This document shows positions 1 through 6,534 of a DNA stretch of 11,068 nucleotides, piece after piece (the first letter of the stretch is position 1; each line of letters opens with the position of its first letter). Where the stretch lies: assembly GCA_005889025.1 (NCBI GenBank), contig VBCZ01000128.1, positions 3,423-14,490 on the forward strand, in the 5' to 3' direction. A program made the translations under genes and the position numbers. The stretch is from Betaproteobacteria bacterium. Its GTDB lineage: Bacteria > Pseudomonadota > Gammaproteobacteria > Burkholderiales > Casimicrobiaceae. The notes below the pieces were generated by a model, which saw nothing but the letters and a program-made list of their open reading frames with translations, did no database searches and was not told the DNA's origin.

Positions 1-638
1 TGTCGGCGTGCGCCTGGGTCATCGCGCTCGTGCTGGGCTCGGTCATCGGCACCATCCGCACCACGGACCGGCCATGGCTGGTCCAATTCGGCAACGCCTG
101 GGTCGAGCTCTTTCGCAACATCCCGCTGCTGGTGCAGATGTTCCTGTGGTACTTCGTCATCCCCGAGTTCATACCGCCGCTCAAGAACTGGATCGTGCGC
201 ACCGATCCGGCCAACGCACAGTTCGTCTCGGCGGTGATTTGCTTAGGGCTATTTACGTCGGCGCGCGTTGCGGAGCAGGTTCGCGCCGGCATCCAATCGC
301 TGGCGCGTGGGCAGCGGATGGCCGGCATGGCCATAGGGCTCACGCAGCCGCAGGTCTACCGCTACGTCCTGCTGCCGATGGGCTTTCGGATCATCATCCC
401 GCCGCTCACCAGCGAGACGATGAATCTGATCAAGAACTCGTCCATCGCCCTAACCATCGGGCTGCCCGAGCTGACGTTCCGCGCGCGTGAGCTCGGCGAG
501 TACACATTCAACTTCTTCGAAGCGTTTACCGCCGCGACGCTGATTTACATCGCGATCGCGATGACCGCCAACCGTGTCATGGCGTTGATCGAGCGCAGAA
601 CCGCAGTGCCGGGCTTTATCGTCGGCGGCGCGAAGTAG
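1..638 (+). CDS. gltJ: Glutamate/aspartate-type ABC transporter permease GltJ, 5'-truncated by window edge
   Basis: Inner-membrane permease of a polar amino-acid ABC importer (HisM/GltJ family), which pairs with GltK to form the channel driven by GltL. The reading frame is already open at base 3, so about 211 C-terminal residues are visible; E. coli GltJ is about 246, so only the N-terminus is missing. Visible hydrophobic segments include VIALVLGSVIG at the left edge, LLVQMFLWYFVIPEF, and TLIYIAIAMTA near the C-terminus. The cytoplasmic EAA-type loop that docks on the ATPase is intact, with VRAGIQSLARGQ, then GMAIGLT and a following VLLP. The TAG stop at 636-638 is followed directly by a G-rich ribosome site for gltK, so the genes are co-transcribed. 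Substrate (glutamate/aspartate rather than another polar amino acid) is inferred from the likeness of all three genes to GltJKL. Confidence 0.88.
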   Translation, partial: SACAWVIALVLGSVIGTIRTTDRPWLVQFGNAWVELFRNIPLLVQMFLWYFVIPEFIPPLKNWIVRTDPANAQFVSAVICLGLFTSARVAEQVRAGIQSLARGQRMAGMAIGLTQPQVYRYVLLPMGFRIIIPPLTSETMNLIKNSSIALTIGLPELTFRARELGEYTFNFFEAFTAATLIYIAIAMTANRVMALIERRTAVPGFIVGGAK

Positions 639-647
639 GGGGCGGCC

Positions 648-1260
648 ATGCATCTCGACTTCGGCATCATTGCCAATTCATTGCCGTATCTGTGGAAGGG
701 CTTTCAATACACGGTGCAGCTCACCGTGATCGCCGCGCTCGGGGGGCTTTTCTTCGGCACGCTGCTCGCTCTGGCGCGCCTTTCGCCGATCAAGCCCTTG
801 GCGACCTTCGCCGCCGGTTACGTGAACCTGATGCGATCGATCCCCCTGGTGCTGGTGATTTTCTGGTTCTTCTTCCTCATGCCGGAGATCCTGCAGTGGG
901 CAACGCGTGCCGAGCGCCCCGTGCAGATCGGCGCGGAGAGAACCGCGATCATCACCTTCATCATGGGCGTACGCACTGGGACTCACTTACGGCCAGGCGA
1001 TGCGGCTGGTGATTTTGCCGCAGGCGTTCCGCAATATGATCCCGATCCTGCTGACGCAAACCATCATCCTGTTCCAGGATACTTCGCTGGTCTACGTCAT
1101 CTCGGCAACGGACTTCGTTGGCGCGGCGTCGAAGATCGCCCAGCGCGACGGCAGGCTGGTCGAGATGTATCTCTTTGTGGCCATCGTTTACTTCGTCATC
1201 TGCTACACGCTGTCATTCATGGTGAAGCGTTTGCAGAAGAAGATAGCCGTCATCCGCTGA
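648..1260 (+). pseudogene. gltK: Permease GltK, broken by an internal deletion with frameshift
   Basis: Second membrane subunit of the Glt-type importer. It starts at ATG 648 with GGGGGCGG at 639-645 as ribosome site. Codons 1-106 read as a normal GltK (VQLTVIAALGGLFFGTLLAL, MRSIPLVLVIFWFFFLMPEI) up to ITFIM at 951-965. The family sequence then resumes in another frame from about 967 (YALGLTYGQAM, VILPQAFRNMIP, LFQDTSLVYVIS) and ends at TGA 1258-1260 with VKRLQKKIAVIR. The two parts total about 203 residues against about 224 in E. coli GltK. What is missing is the start of the EAA loop (FEAAYYSEIIRAGIQS.RGQ in the E. coli protein), about 24 residues, or roughly 71-74 bp with length 2 modulo 3. 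In the original frame translation runs on to 1289. The lost loop contacts the ATPase, so the product should be inactive. The rest is not degraded, which fits a recent mutation or a sequence-assembly error. Confidence 0.85.
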
Positions 1261-1270
1261 AGCGGATGAC
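1249..1270 (+). promoter_or_regulatory. Perfect 10-bp inverted repeat over the gltK stop codon
   Basis: GTCATCCGCT (1249-1258), two bases, then AGCGGATGAC (1261-1270) is an exact inverted repeat. As RNA it would form a stem of about 9 bp with a tetraloop. It covers the last gltK codons and the TGA and ends two bases before the GGGG-rich ribosome site (1273-1278) of gltL. No U-run follows, so it is not an intrinsic terminator. An intercistronic hairpin could affect mRNA stability or translational coupling between gltK and gltL; that role is inference. Confidence 0.55.
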
Positions 1271-1285
1271 TCGGGGAGTGTCACG

Positions 1286-2014
1286 ATGATTTCAATGGAC
1301 CATGTTTCCAAGTGGTATGGCCAGTTCCAGGTGCTGACCGACTGCACGACCAAGGTCGAGAAGGTCGAGGTGATCGTCGTCTGTGGGCCATCGGGGTCGG
1401 GAAAGTCGACCCTGGTCAAATGCGTCAACGCCCTGGAGCCGTTCCAGAAGGGCACGGTCACAGTCGACGGCATTTCGGTGGGCGACGCCAAGACCGACCT
1501 GCCCAAGCTTCGCGCGCGTGTCGGGATGGTATTCCAGAACTTCGAGCTCTTCCCGCACTTGAAGATCGTCGACAACCTGACGCTCGGGCAGATCAAGGTG
1601 CTCAATCGAGGGCGGGAGGAAGCGACCGAGCGCGGCTTGAAGCTTCTCGACCGCGTTGGCTTAATCGCGCAAAAGGACAAGTATCCAGGGCAGCTCTCCG
1701 GCGGTCAGCAGCAGCGTGTCGCCATCGCGCGCGCCCTGTCGATGGACCCGATCTGCATGCTATTCGACGAGCCGACATCGGCGCTCGACCCCGAGATGAT
1801 CAACGAGGTGCTCGACGTCATGGTCCAGCTCGCCAAGGAAGGCATGACCATGATGGTGGTCACGCATGAAATGGGCTTCGCGCGCAAGGTCGCGCATCGC
1901 GTCATTTTCATGGACCGGGGCAGTATTGTCGAAGACGCGACGAAGGACGACTTCTTCGGCAAGCCGCGATCGGAGCGCGCGCAATTGTTTTTGTCGAAGA
2001 TCCTTTCGCACTAG
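1286..2014 (+). CDS. gltL: Amino-acid ABC transporter ATP-binding subunit GltL
   Basis: Cytoplasmic ATPase that powers the GltJ/GltK channel, 242 residues, the same length class as E. coli GltL (241). All nucleotide-binding elements are visible: Walker A GPSGSGKST (34-42), Q-loop Gln84 in VFQNFELFPH, signature LSGGQQQR (137-144), Walker B CMLFDEP with Glu162, D-loop SALD (165-168) and switch His194 in VVTHEMGF. The start is taken at ATG 1286 because MISMDHVSKWYG lines up with the GltL N-terminus and GGGGAG at 1273-1278 is well spaced. One small oddity is Val27 in EKVEV, where the family usually has Gly; the local DNA is a tandem AAGGTCGAG repeat. It is the last gene of the operon: REP-like DNA begins 7 bases after the stop. 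An intact ATPase next to a broken gltK suggests that the gltK lesion is new or artefactual. Confidence 0.95.
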   Translation: MISMDHVSKWYGQFQVLTDCTTKVEKVEVIVVCGPSGSGKSTLVKCVNALEPFQKGTVTVDGISVGDAKTDLPKLRARVGMVFQNFELFPHLKIVDNLTLGQIKVLNRGREEATERGLKLLDRVGLIAQKDKYPGQLSGGQQQRVAIARALSMDPICMLFDEPTSALDPEMINEVLDVMVQLAKEGMTMMVVTHEMGFARKVAHRVIFMDRGSIVEDATKDDFFGKPRSERAQLFLSKILSH

Positions 2015-2021
2015 CCGCTGC

Positions 2022-2091
2022 TGTAGGTGCGAATTCATTCGCACGGAGCTGCCAAGTTTCGCGACCGCGCCCGAATAAATTCGGGCCTACA
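2022..2091 (+). repeat. 70-bp composite A-B unit, copy 1
   Basis: A type-A hairpin, a 25-base linker beginning GGAGCTGCCAAGTTTC, and an inverted type-B hairpin. It begins TGTAGG and ends CCTACA, so the 70-bp unit has inverted ends like a small non-autonomous element. Copy 2 lies at 2167-2236 with only three differences: GCG/TCG and GCG/GCA changes in the linker, and CTACA versus CTAGA at the end. Confidence 0.8.
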
Positions 2092-2166
2092 AGCCGCTGC
2101 TCCGCGCCCGAATAAATTCGGGTCTACAAGCCGCTGCTGTAGGTGCGAATTCATTCGCACGGGCTC

Positions 2167-2236
2167 TGTAGGTGCGAATTCATTCGCACGGAGCTGCCAA
2201 GTTTCTCGACCGCACCCGAATAAATTCGGGCCTAGA
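2167..2236 (+). repeat. 70-bp composite A-B unit, copy 2
   Basis: A direct repeat of 2022-2091, offset by 145 bases and identical at 67 of 70 positions by eye, including the linker. The shared linker shows that the two arose by duplication of a whole A-B unit rather than by separate insertion of single hairpins. Its last hexamer is CCTAGA, so the terminal tetranucleotide is altered in this copy. Confidence 0.8.
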
Positions 2237-2282
2237 AGAACGGCGAGCGAACCAGCGGCGAAAGACTCGCGGCGCCGACGCG

Positions 2283-2315
2283 GAAGCGGCGTATAATTGT
2301 TCTTTACGCCGCTTC
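2283..2315 (+). promoter_or_regulatory. Putative purL promoter -10 box inside an 11-bp inverted repeat
   Basis: A consensus TATAAT lies at 2292-2297, 23 bases before the purL ATG. It straddles the left arm and loop of an exact inverted repeat: GAAGCGGCGTA (2283-2293), 11-base loop, TACGCCGCTTC (2305-2315). No good -35 hexamer is visible 16-18 bases upstream (2269-2274 is GCGGCG). If this -10 is used, transcription would start near 2303-2305 and leave only about 16-18 bases of leader, with no clear Shine-Dalgarno sequence before the ATG. The repeat could be an operator covering the start site, or, in a longer readthrough mRNA, a hairpin next to the start codon. It does not resemble the E. coli PurR box. 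Confidence 0.5.
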
Positions 2316-2320
2316 GATAG

Positions 2321-5300
2321 ATGGCAGAGTTAATCTCGCTGCGCGGGCGCAACGCCCTTTCGCCGTTTCGCGTCACCAAGCTGCTGACGAACCTCGAGGG
2401 AAGCCGAATCAGCGGCATCGCCGCCGAGTTCTGGCATTTCATCTTAGCCAAGCGGCCGTTGACGTCGCCTGAGCGCGTAATCCTCGAGCGGATCCTCACC
2501 TATGGCCCGCGTGCCGGAGAGCGCGCCGAGGCGGGCGAATTTCTGCTCGTCCTTCCGCGACCCGGGACGATTTCCCCTTGGGCATCCAAAGCGACCGACA
2601 TCGCCCGCAATTGTGGACTGGACGCCATCGAGCGCATCGAGCGCGGCATCGCGTTTCGCGTCGCGGCCCACAATGGAAAGCCGCTCCGCGATGCGGATCG
2701 CGTGGCTCTCCTGCCGCTCATTCACGATCGGATGACCGAGGCGGTGTTTGATTCGCTCGACGACGCGGCGCGCCTGTTCACCCATTTTCCGCCGCGGCCG
2801 ATGCAGACCGTCAATTTGCTTCGTTTCGGCTGGTCGGCGATCGAGACTGCAAGCTCCGCGGTGGGACTTGCACTATCGACCGACGAGATCGATTACCTGG
2901 TCGAGTATTTCTCGAGCCAGGGCCGCGATCCCACCGATGTCGAGCTGATGATGTTCGCGCAGGCCAACTCCGAGCATTGCCGGCACAAGATATTCAATGC
3001 CGAGTGGATCGTCGACGGCATCCGCCAGCCGAAGTCCCTGTTCGAGATGATCCGCCAGACGCATATTCAGAACCCGCAGGGGACGATCGTCGCTTACGCG
3101 GACAACGCCGCGGTCATGGAAGGCTTTGATGCGAAGCGTTTCTATCCTGCCGCCGATGGGCGGTACGCGGCGCGCGCGGAAACCACGCACATCGTGATGA
3201 AAGTCGAAACGCACAACCATCCGACCGCGATCGCGCCATTTCCCGGCGCCGCTACCGGATCGGGAGGAGAGATTCGCGACGAAGGGGCGACGGGCATCGG
3301 GGCTCGCCCCAAGGCGGGGTTGAACGGATTCACGGTATCCGATCTCAGGATTCCGGGGCTGATGCAGCCATGGGAGCCGCCGGAGGCGCCAAAGCAAACC
3401 TTCGTCCCTTCCTCCACTGCCGGGCAGACCTCATCCGCGCCGCTCGCCCGCGCCCTCACCTCCGCCCCTCTCCCACGGGGAGAGGGGAGATTCGAGCGGC
3501 TTCGCCGGTCCATCGGCTCGAAGGGCGATTCCTGCGGTTTTGCCGATCCACCGGCTCGAGGGGAAATGGAATGTGGCGCTGGCGCGCCGACGTATTGGAT
3601 CGGCAAACCCGACCGCATCGCGCCGGCGCTCGACATCATGATCGAAGGGCCGATCGGCGCAGCGTCTTTCAACAACGAATTCGGGCGGCCCAATCTCCTC
3701 GGGTATTTCCGGACTTTCGAGCAGCGAGTCGACGGCGAAATGCGCGGTTACCACAAGCCGATCATGATTGCGGGCGGCGTAGGCAACATCGCCGAGCGCG
3801 ATACGTTCAAGCATGCGCTGCCCGAGGGTGCGCTGATCGTGCATCTGGGCGGTCCGGGCATGCGCATCGGCATGGGCGGGGGTGCCGCATCGTCGATGGC
3901 CACAGGCGCCAACACCGCCGATCTGGATTTCGACTCCGTGCAACGGGGCAATGCGGAAATGGAGCGCCGGGCGCAGGAAGTCATCGACCGCTGCTGGCAG
4001 CTGGGGCCGGATAACCCGATCCTGTCGATTCACGATGTGGGGGCGGGCGGCCTGTCCAATGCGTTGCCCGAGCTCGTGCATGGCGGCGGCGCCGGCGCGG
4101 TTTTCAACCTACGCAGCATTCCCTCGGAAGAGCCGGGCATGTCGCCGCGCGAGATCTGGTGCAACGAAGCACAGGAGCGCTACGTCGTGGCAATCCGAGC
4201 CGCTGCACTCGACCACTTTCGTTCCCTGTGCGAACGGGAGCGCTGCCCATTCGCGGTGGTCGGCCGCGCCACGCGCGAGCGGCGTCTGATCGTGGAAGAT
4301 CCGGCGTTGCATACGCGGCCGGTCGACATGGATCTGTCCGTGTTGCTGGGTAAGCCCCCCAAGATGACGCGGGACGTGAAACATGCGGCGCGCGCTCTGA
4401 GGCACGTCGAGGTGCAGGACATAGGCTTGCGAGATGCGGTGTATCGCATCCTCCAGCTGCCTGCGGTCGCTGACAAGACTTTTCTCGTCACCATCGGCGA
4501 TCGGACCGTGGGCGGCCTTTGCTCGCGCGACCCGATGGTCGGGCCCTGGCAGGTGCCGGTGTCGGATGTCGCGGTGACGCTCATGGATTTTGCGGGCTAC
4601 ACCGGCGAGGCGATGGCGATGGGCGAGCGCACGCCGCTCGCGCTCATCGACGGGCCGGCGTCCGGAAGAATGGCGGTGGGCGAGGCGCTCACAAACGTGG
4701 CCGCGGCGGCGATACCGAGCCTGCGCGATGTCAAGCTGTCGGCCAACTGGATGGCGCCGGCCGGACATCGCGGCGAGGATGCAGCGCTCTACGAAACGGT
4801 TCGCGCAGTGGCGATGGAATTGTGTCCGGCGCTTGGCTTGAGCATTCCAGTCGGCAAGGATTCGATGTCGATGCGCACGACATGGCGCGAAAACGGCATC
4901 GACAAAGCGGTGACGGCACCGGTCTCGCTGATCGTTTCCGCGTTTGCACGAGTGCCCGATGCACGGCGCGTGTTGACGCCGCTGCTTGCGCTCGATCAGA
5001 AGAGTGTCCTCGTGCTGGTCGACCTCGGCAACGGCCAGAATCGCCTCGGCGGATCGGCGCTGGCGCAGGTATACGGCCAGCTCGGCGACGCCGCGCCCGA
5101 CGTCGACGATGCCGAGTCCCTGAAGTTGTTTTTCGAAACGATGCAGACGCTCCACGCCGACGGCAGTATCCTCGCCTACCACGATCGCTCGGACGGCGGG
5201 CTTCTCACGACATTGCTCGAAATGGCATTTGCGAGCCGGTGCGGGCTCGCGATCGACATCGACGAGGTGCCAGGTACTCCCCTCGAGGCGCTTTTCAGCG

Positions 5301-6409
5301 AGGAGCTGGGCGCCGTTCTGCAGATAGCGACCGGCGAGCGCAAGCGCGTCGTCGCTGCGTTCGAGGCGGCCGGCCTGCGCTGCGTCTGCGTGGGCGAGAC
5401 GACGCGCGACGCGCGCGTTCGCATCACACGCGAGCGTACGATCCTGCTCGATGAGGCGCGCATCGATTTGCATCGGGCCTGGTCCGCCACGACGCATGCG
5501 CTGCAGCGGCTGCGCGACAATCCGGAGGCCGCGGAGCAGGAGTTCGATCGAATAAAGGACGAAAGCGACCCTGGCCTTGCGCCGGTGTTGACGTTCGACC
5601 CGCGCGACGATCCCGCTGCACCCTGCATTGCAGCGGGGGCGCGCCCGAAAATCGCCGTGCTGCGCGAACAGGGCGTCAACGGCCACATCGAGATGGCTGC
5701 GGCGTTCGACCGCGCCGGTTTCGACGCGTACGACGTGCACATGAGCGACCTGATCGCGGGCCGAACATCGCTTGCTCTTTTCGATGCGTTTGCCGCGGGC
5801 GGCGGATTTTCCTATGGAGACGTGCTGGGGGCGGGCGAGGGATGGGCCAAGTCGATCCTCTTCAACGCGCGGGCCCGCGATGACTTCGCGGCGTTTTTCG
5901 CGCGGCCGAACACCTTCGCGCTGGGCGTTTGCAATGGCTGCCAGATGATGAGCAATCTGCATGAGCTCATTCCCGGCACGTCGCACTGGCCGCATTTCGT
6001 GCGCAACAAGTCCGAGCAGTTCGAAGCGCGGCTGGTTCTGCTCCGGGTCGAGCGCACGCCGTCGCTGTTCTTTTTCGGCATGGAGGGCTCGTGCATCCCT
6101 GTCGCGACGGCGCGCGGCGAGGGTTATGCCGAGTTCCACGACCAGGAGCAGCTCGCTGCGGCGGAGCCGCTGGTGGCGCTGCGCTTCGTCGACAACCGCG
6201 GCGAGATGAGCGAGCGCTATCCGTACAATGCCAACGGCTCGCCGCGGGGAATTGCGGGCCTCACCACCGCGGATGGCAGGTTTTCCATCCTCATGCCGCA
6301 TCCCGAGCGAGTATTTCGCAGCGTGCAGATGTCGTGGCATCCATCCGAGTGGGGCGAAGACTCGCCCTGGATGCGGATGTTCCGCAATGCGCGTGCGTGG
6401 CTAGGCTAG
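2321..6409 (+). CDS. purL: Phosphoribosylformylglycinamidine synthase PurL (FGAR amidotransferase), with in-frame insertion
   Basis: Cytoplasmic enzyme of de novo purine synthesis: FGAR + glutamine + ATP gives FGAM + glutamate + ADP + Pi. This is the large single-chain form, 1362 residues against 1295 in E. coli. The N-terminal part (LRGRNALSPFRVTKLL) matches the family and supports ATG 2321. The FGAR/ATP synthetase region has NSEHCRHK (His219), KVETHNHPTAIAPFPGAATG (His298 and His300), GGGAASSM and IHDVGAGGLSNA; the second half has PVGKDSMSM and AYHDRSDGGLL. The C-terminal class I glutaminase domain has FSYGDVLGAGEGWAKSILFN, nucleophile Cys1204 in GVCNGCQMM, and His1327/Glu1329 in MPHPERVFR. 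Nearly all the extra length lies between QPWE (ends residue 352) and GKPDRI (starts 428), where E. coli has about three residues. That segment is rich in Pro, Arg, Ser and Gly and comes from repeat-like DNA. The flanking motifs stay in frame, so the enzyme is probably functional. Confidence 0.97.
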   Translation: MAELISLRGRNALSPFRVTKLLTNLEGSRISGIAAEFWHFILAKRPLTSPERVILERILTYGPRAGERAEAGEFLLVLPRPGTISPWASKATDIARNCGLDAIERIERGIAFRVAAHNGKPLRDADRVALLPLIHDRMTEAVFDSLDDAARLFTHFPPRPMQTVNLLRFGWSAIETASSAVGLALSTDEIDYLVEYFSSQGRDPTDVELMMFAQANSEHCRHKIFNAEWIVDGIRQPKSLFEMIRQTHIQNPQGTIVAYADNAAVMEGFDAKRFYPAADGRYAARAETTHIVMKVETHNHPTAIAPFPGAATGSGGEIRDEGATGIGARPKAGLNGFTVSDLRIPGLMQPWEPPEAPKQTFVPSSTAGQTSSAPLARALTSAPLPRGEGRFERLRRSIGSKGDSCGFADPPARGEMECGAGAPTYWIGKPDRIAPALDIMIEGPIGAASFNNEFGRPNLLGYFRTFEQRVDGEMRGYHKPIMIAGGVGNIAERDTFKHALPEGALIVHLGGPGMRIGMGGGAASSMATGANTADLDFDSVQRGNAEMERRAQEVIDRCWQLGPDNPILSIHDVGAGGLSNALPELVHGGGAGAVFNLRSIPSEEPGMSPREIWCNEAQERYVVAIRAAALDHFRSLCERERCPFAVVGRATRERRLIVEDPALHTRPVDMDLSVLLGKPPKMTRDVKHAARALRHVEVQDIGLRDAVYRILQLPAVADKTFLVTIGDRTVGGLCSRDPMVGPWQVPVSDVAVTLMDFAGYTGEAMAMGERTPLALIDGPASGRMAVGEALTNVAAAAIPSLRDVKLSANWMAPAGHRGEDAALYETVRAVAMELCPALGLSIPVGKDSMSMRTTWRENGIDKAVTAPVSLIVSAFARVPDARRVLTPLLALDQKSVLVLVDLGNGQNRLGGSALAQVYGQLGDAAPDVDDAESLKLFFETMQTLHADGSILAYHDRSDGGLLTTLLEMAFASRCGLAIDIDEVPGTPLEALFSEELGAVLQIATGERKRVVAAFEAAGLRCVCVGETTRDARVRITRERTILLDEARIDLHRAWSATTHALQRLRDNPEAAEQEFDRIKDESDPGLAPVLTFDPRDDPAAPCIAAGARPKIAVLREQGVNGHIEMAAAFDRAGFDAYDVHMSDLIAGRTSLALFDAFAAGGGFSYGDVLGAGEGWAKSILFNARARDDFAAFFARPNTFALGVCNGCQMMSNLHELIPGTSHWPHFVRNKSEQFEARLVLLRVERTPSLFFFGMEGSCIPVATARGEGYAEFHDQEQLAAAEPLVALRFVDNRGEMSERYPYNANGSPRGIAGLTTADGRFSILMPHPERVFRSVQMSWHPSEWGEDSPWMRMFRNARAWLG
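3377..3601. repeat. Repeat-like palindromic insertion inside purL, translated in frame
   Basis: About 200-225 bases (exact ends uncertain) sit between the codons for QPWE and GKPDRI, where homologues have a very short linker. The DNA is unlike the gene around it. It contains CCCCTCTCCC (3465-3474), ACG, GGGAGAGGGG (3478-3487), an exact 10-bp hairpin of the CCCTCTCCC...GGGAGAGGG kind often seen as dispersed intergenic repeats in proteobacteria. It also holds the inverted pair TTCGAGC (3491-3497) and GCTCGAA (3515-3521), and an imperfect 21-base direct repeat at 3505-3525 and 3543-3563 with three mismatches. It has no stop in the purL frame and adds about 65-72 residues. The best analogy is the Rickettsia palindromic elements, which insert in frame into genes; relation to those is not claimed. 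Confidence 0.75.
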
Positions 6410-6440
6410 AACTTGCCCCGCGAAATGATGATGCCGATCA

Positions 6441-6508
6441 TGTAGGTGCGAATTCATTCGCACGGGTTGCATCATCCATGGCCGCGCCCGAATGAATTCG
6501 GGCCTACA
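6441..6508. repeat. REP/BIME-like A-B pair between purL and paaY
   Basis: A type-A unit (6441-6463, palindrome GTGCGAATTCATTCGCAC at 6446-6463) and an inverted type-B unit (6487-6508, CCCGAATGAATTCGGG then CCTACA) are joined by a 23-base linker. The hairpins are the same as in the gltL-purL cluster, but the linker (GGGTTGCATCATCCATGGCC...) is unrelated and the type-B loop is GA rather than AA, so this is a separate insertion, not a recent copy of the 70-bp unit. It starts 32 bases after the purL stop and ends 26 bases before the next ATG, so it fills over half of the gap and leaves little room for a separate promoter. Confidence 0.85.
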
Positions 6509-6534
6509 AACGTCGAATTGGGGAAGATGACCAA

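Larger units (their letters stand above)
2022..2236. repeat. REP/BIME-like palindromic repeat cluster, six units of two types
   Basis: The gltL-purL gap holds six short palindromic units. Type A is TGTAG followed by the palindrome GTGCGAATTCATTCGCAC, at 2022-2044, 2138-2160 and 2167-2189. Type B is on the opposite strand: palindrome CCCGAATAAATTCGGG followed by CCTACA or a variant, at 2070-2091, 2107-2128 and 2215-2236. The order is A, B, B, A, A, B. Stems are exact, 8 bp for A and 7 bp for B. Each unit has a GTAG-type tetranucleotide at the outer foot of its hairpin (CTAC on the other strand; two B copies vary there), which is the known layout of REP sequences mobilised by REP-associated tyrosine transposases (RAYT/TnpA-REP). 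Short spacers such as AGCCGCTGCT also recur. No RAYT gene is in the window. The family name is inferred from layout, not from a database match. Confidence 0.85.

Noticed and set aside
951..1000. Programmed ribosomal frameshift in gltK
   Set aside because: No slippery heptamer is seen, and conserved residues are missing at the junction, so a frame change alone would not restore the protein.
2022..2236. CRISPR array
   Set aside because: Units are palindromes of two types in alternating orientation with irregular spacing (about 0-25 bases between units) and partly identical spacers; there are no unique, equal-length spacers.
2283..2315. Riboswitch for purL
   Set aside because: The leader is far too short for a purine aptamer, and only one simple inverted repeat is present.
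2035..2499. 154-codon minus-strand open frame across the repeat region
   Set aside because: Its product is mostly translated REP sequence running antisense into the start of purL; no ribosome site or family resemblance.
3465..3487. Intrinsic terminator within purL
   Set aside because: The hairpin has no following T-run on either strand and lies within a continuous, conserved coding frame.
4109..6340. 743-codon open frame on the minus strand
   Set aside because: It is antisense to purL, which has strong family motifs along its whole length; long antisense frames are common in GC-rich genes, and its product shows no recognisable domain.
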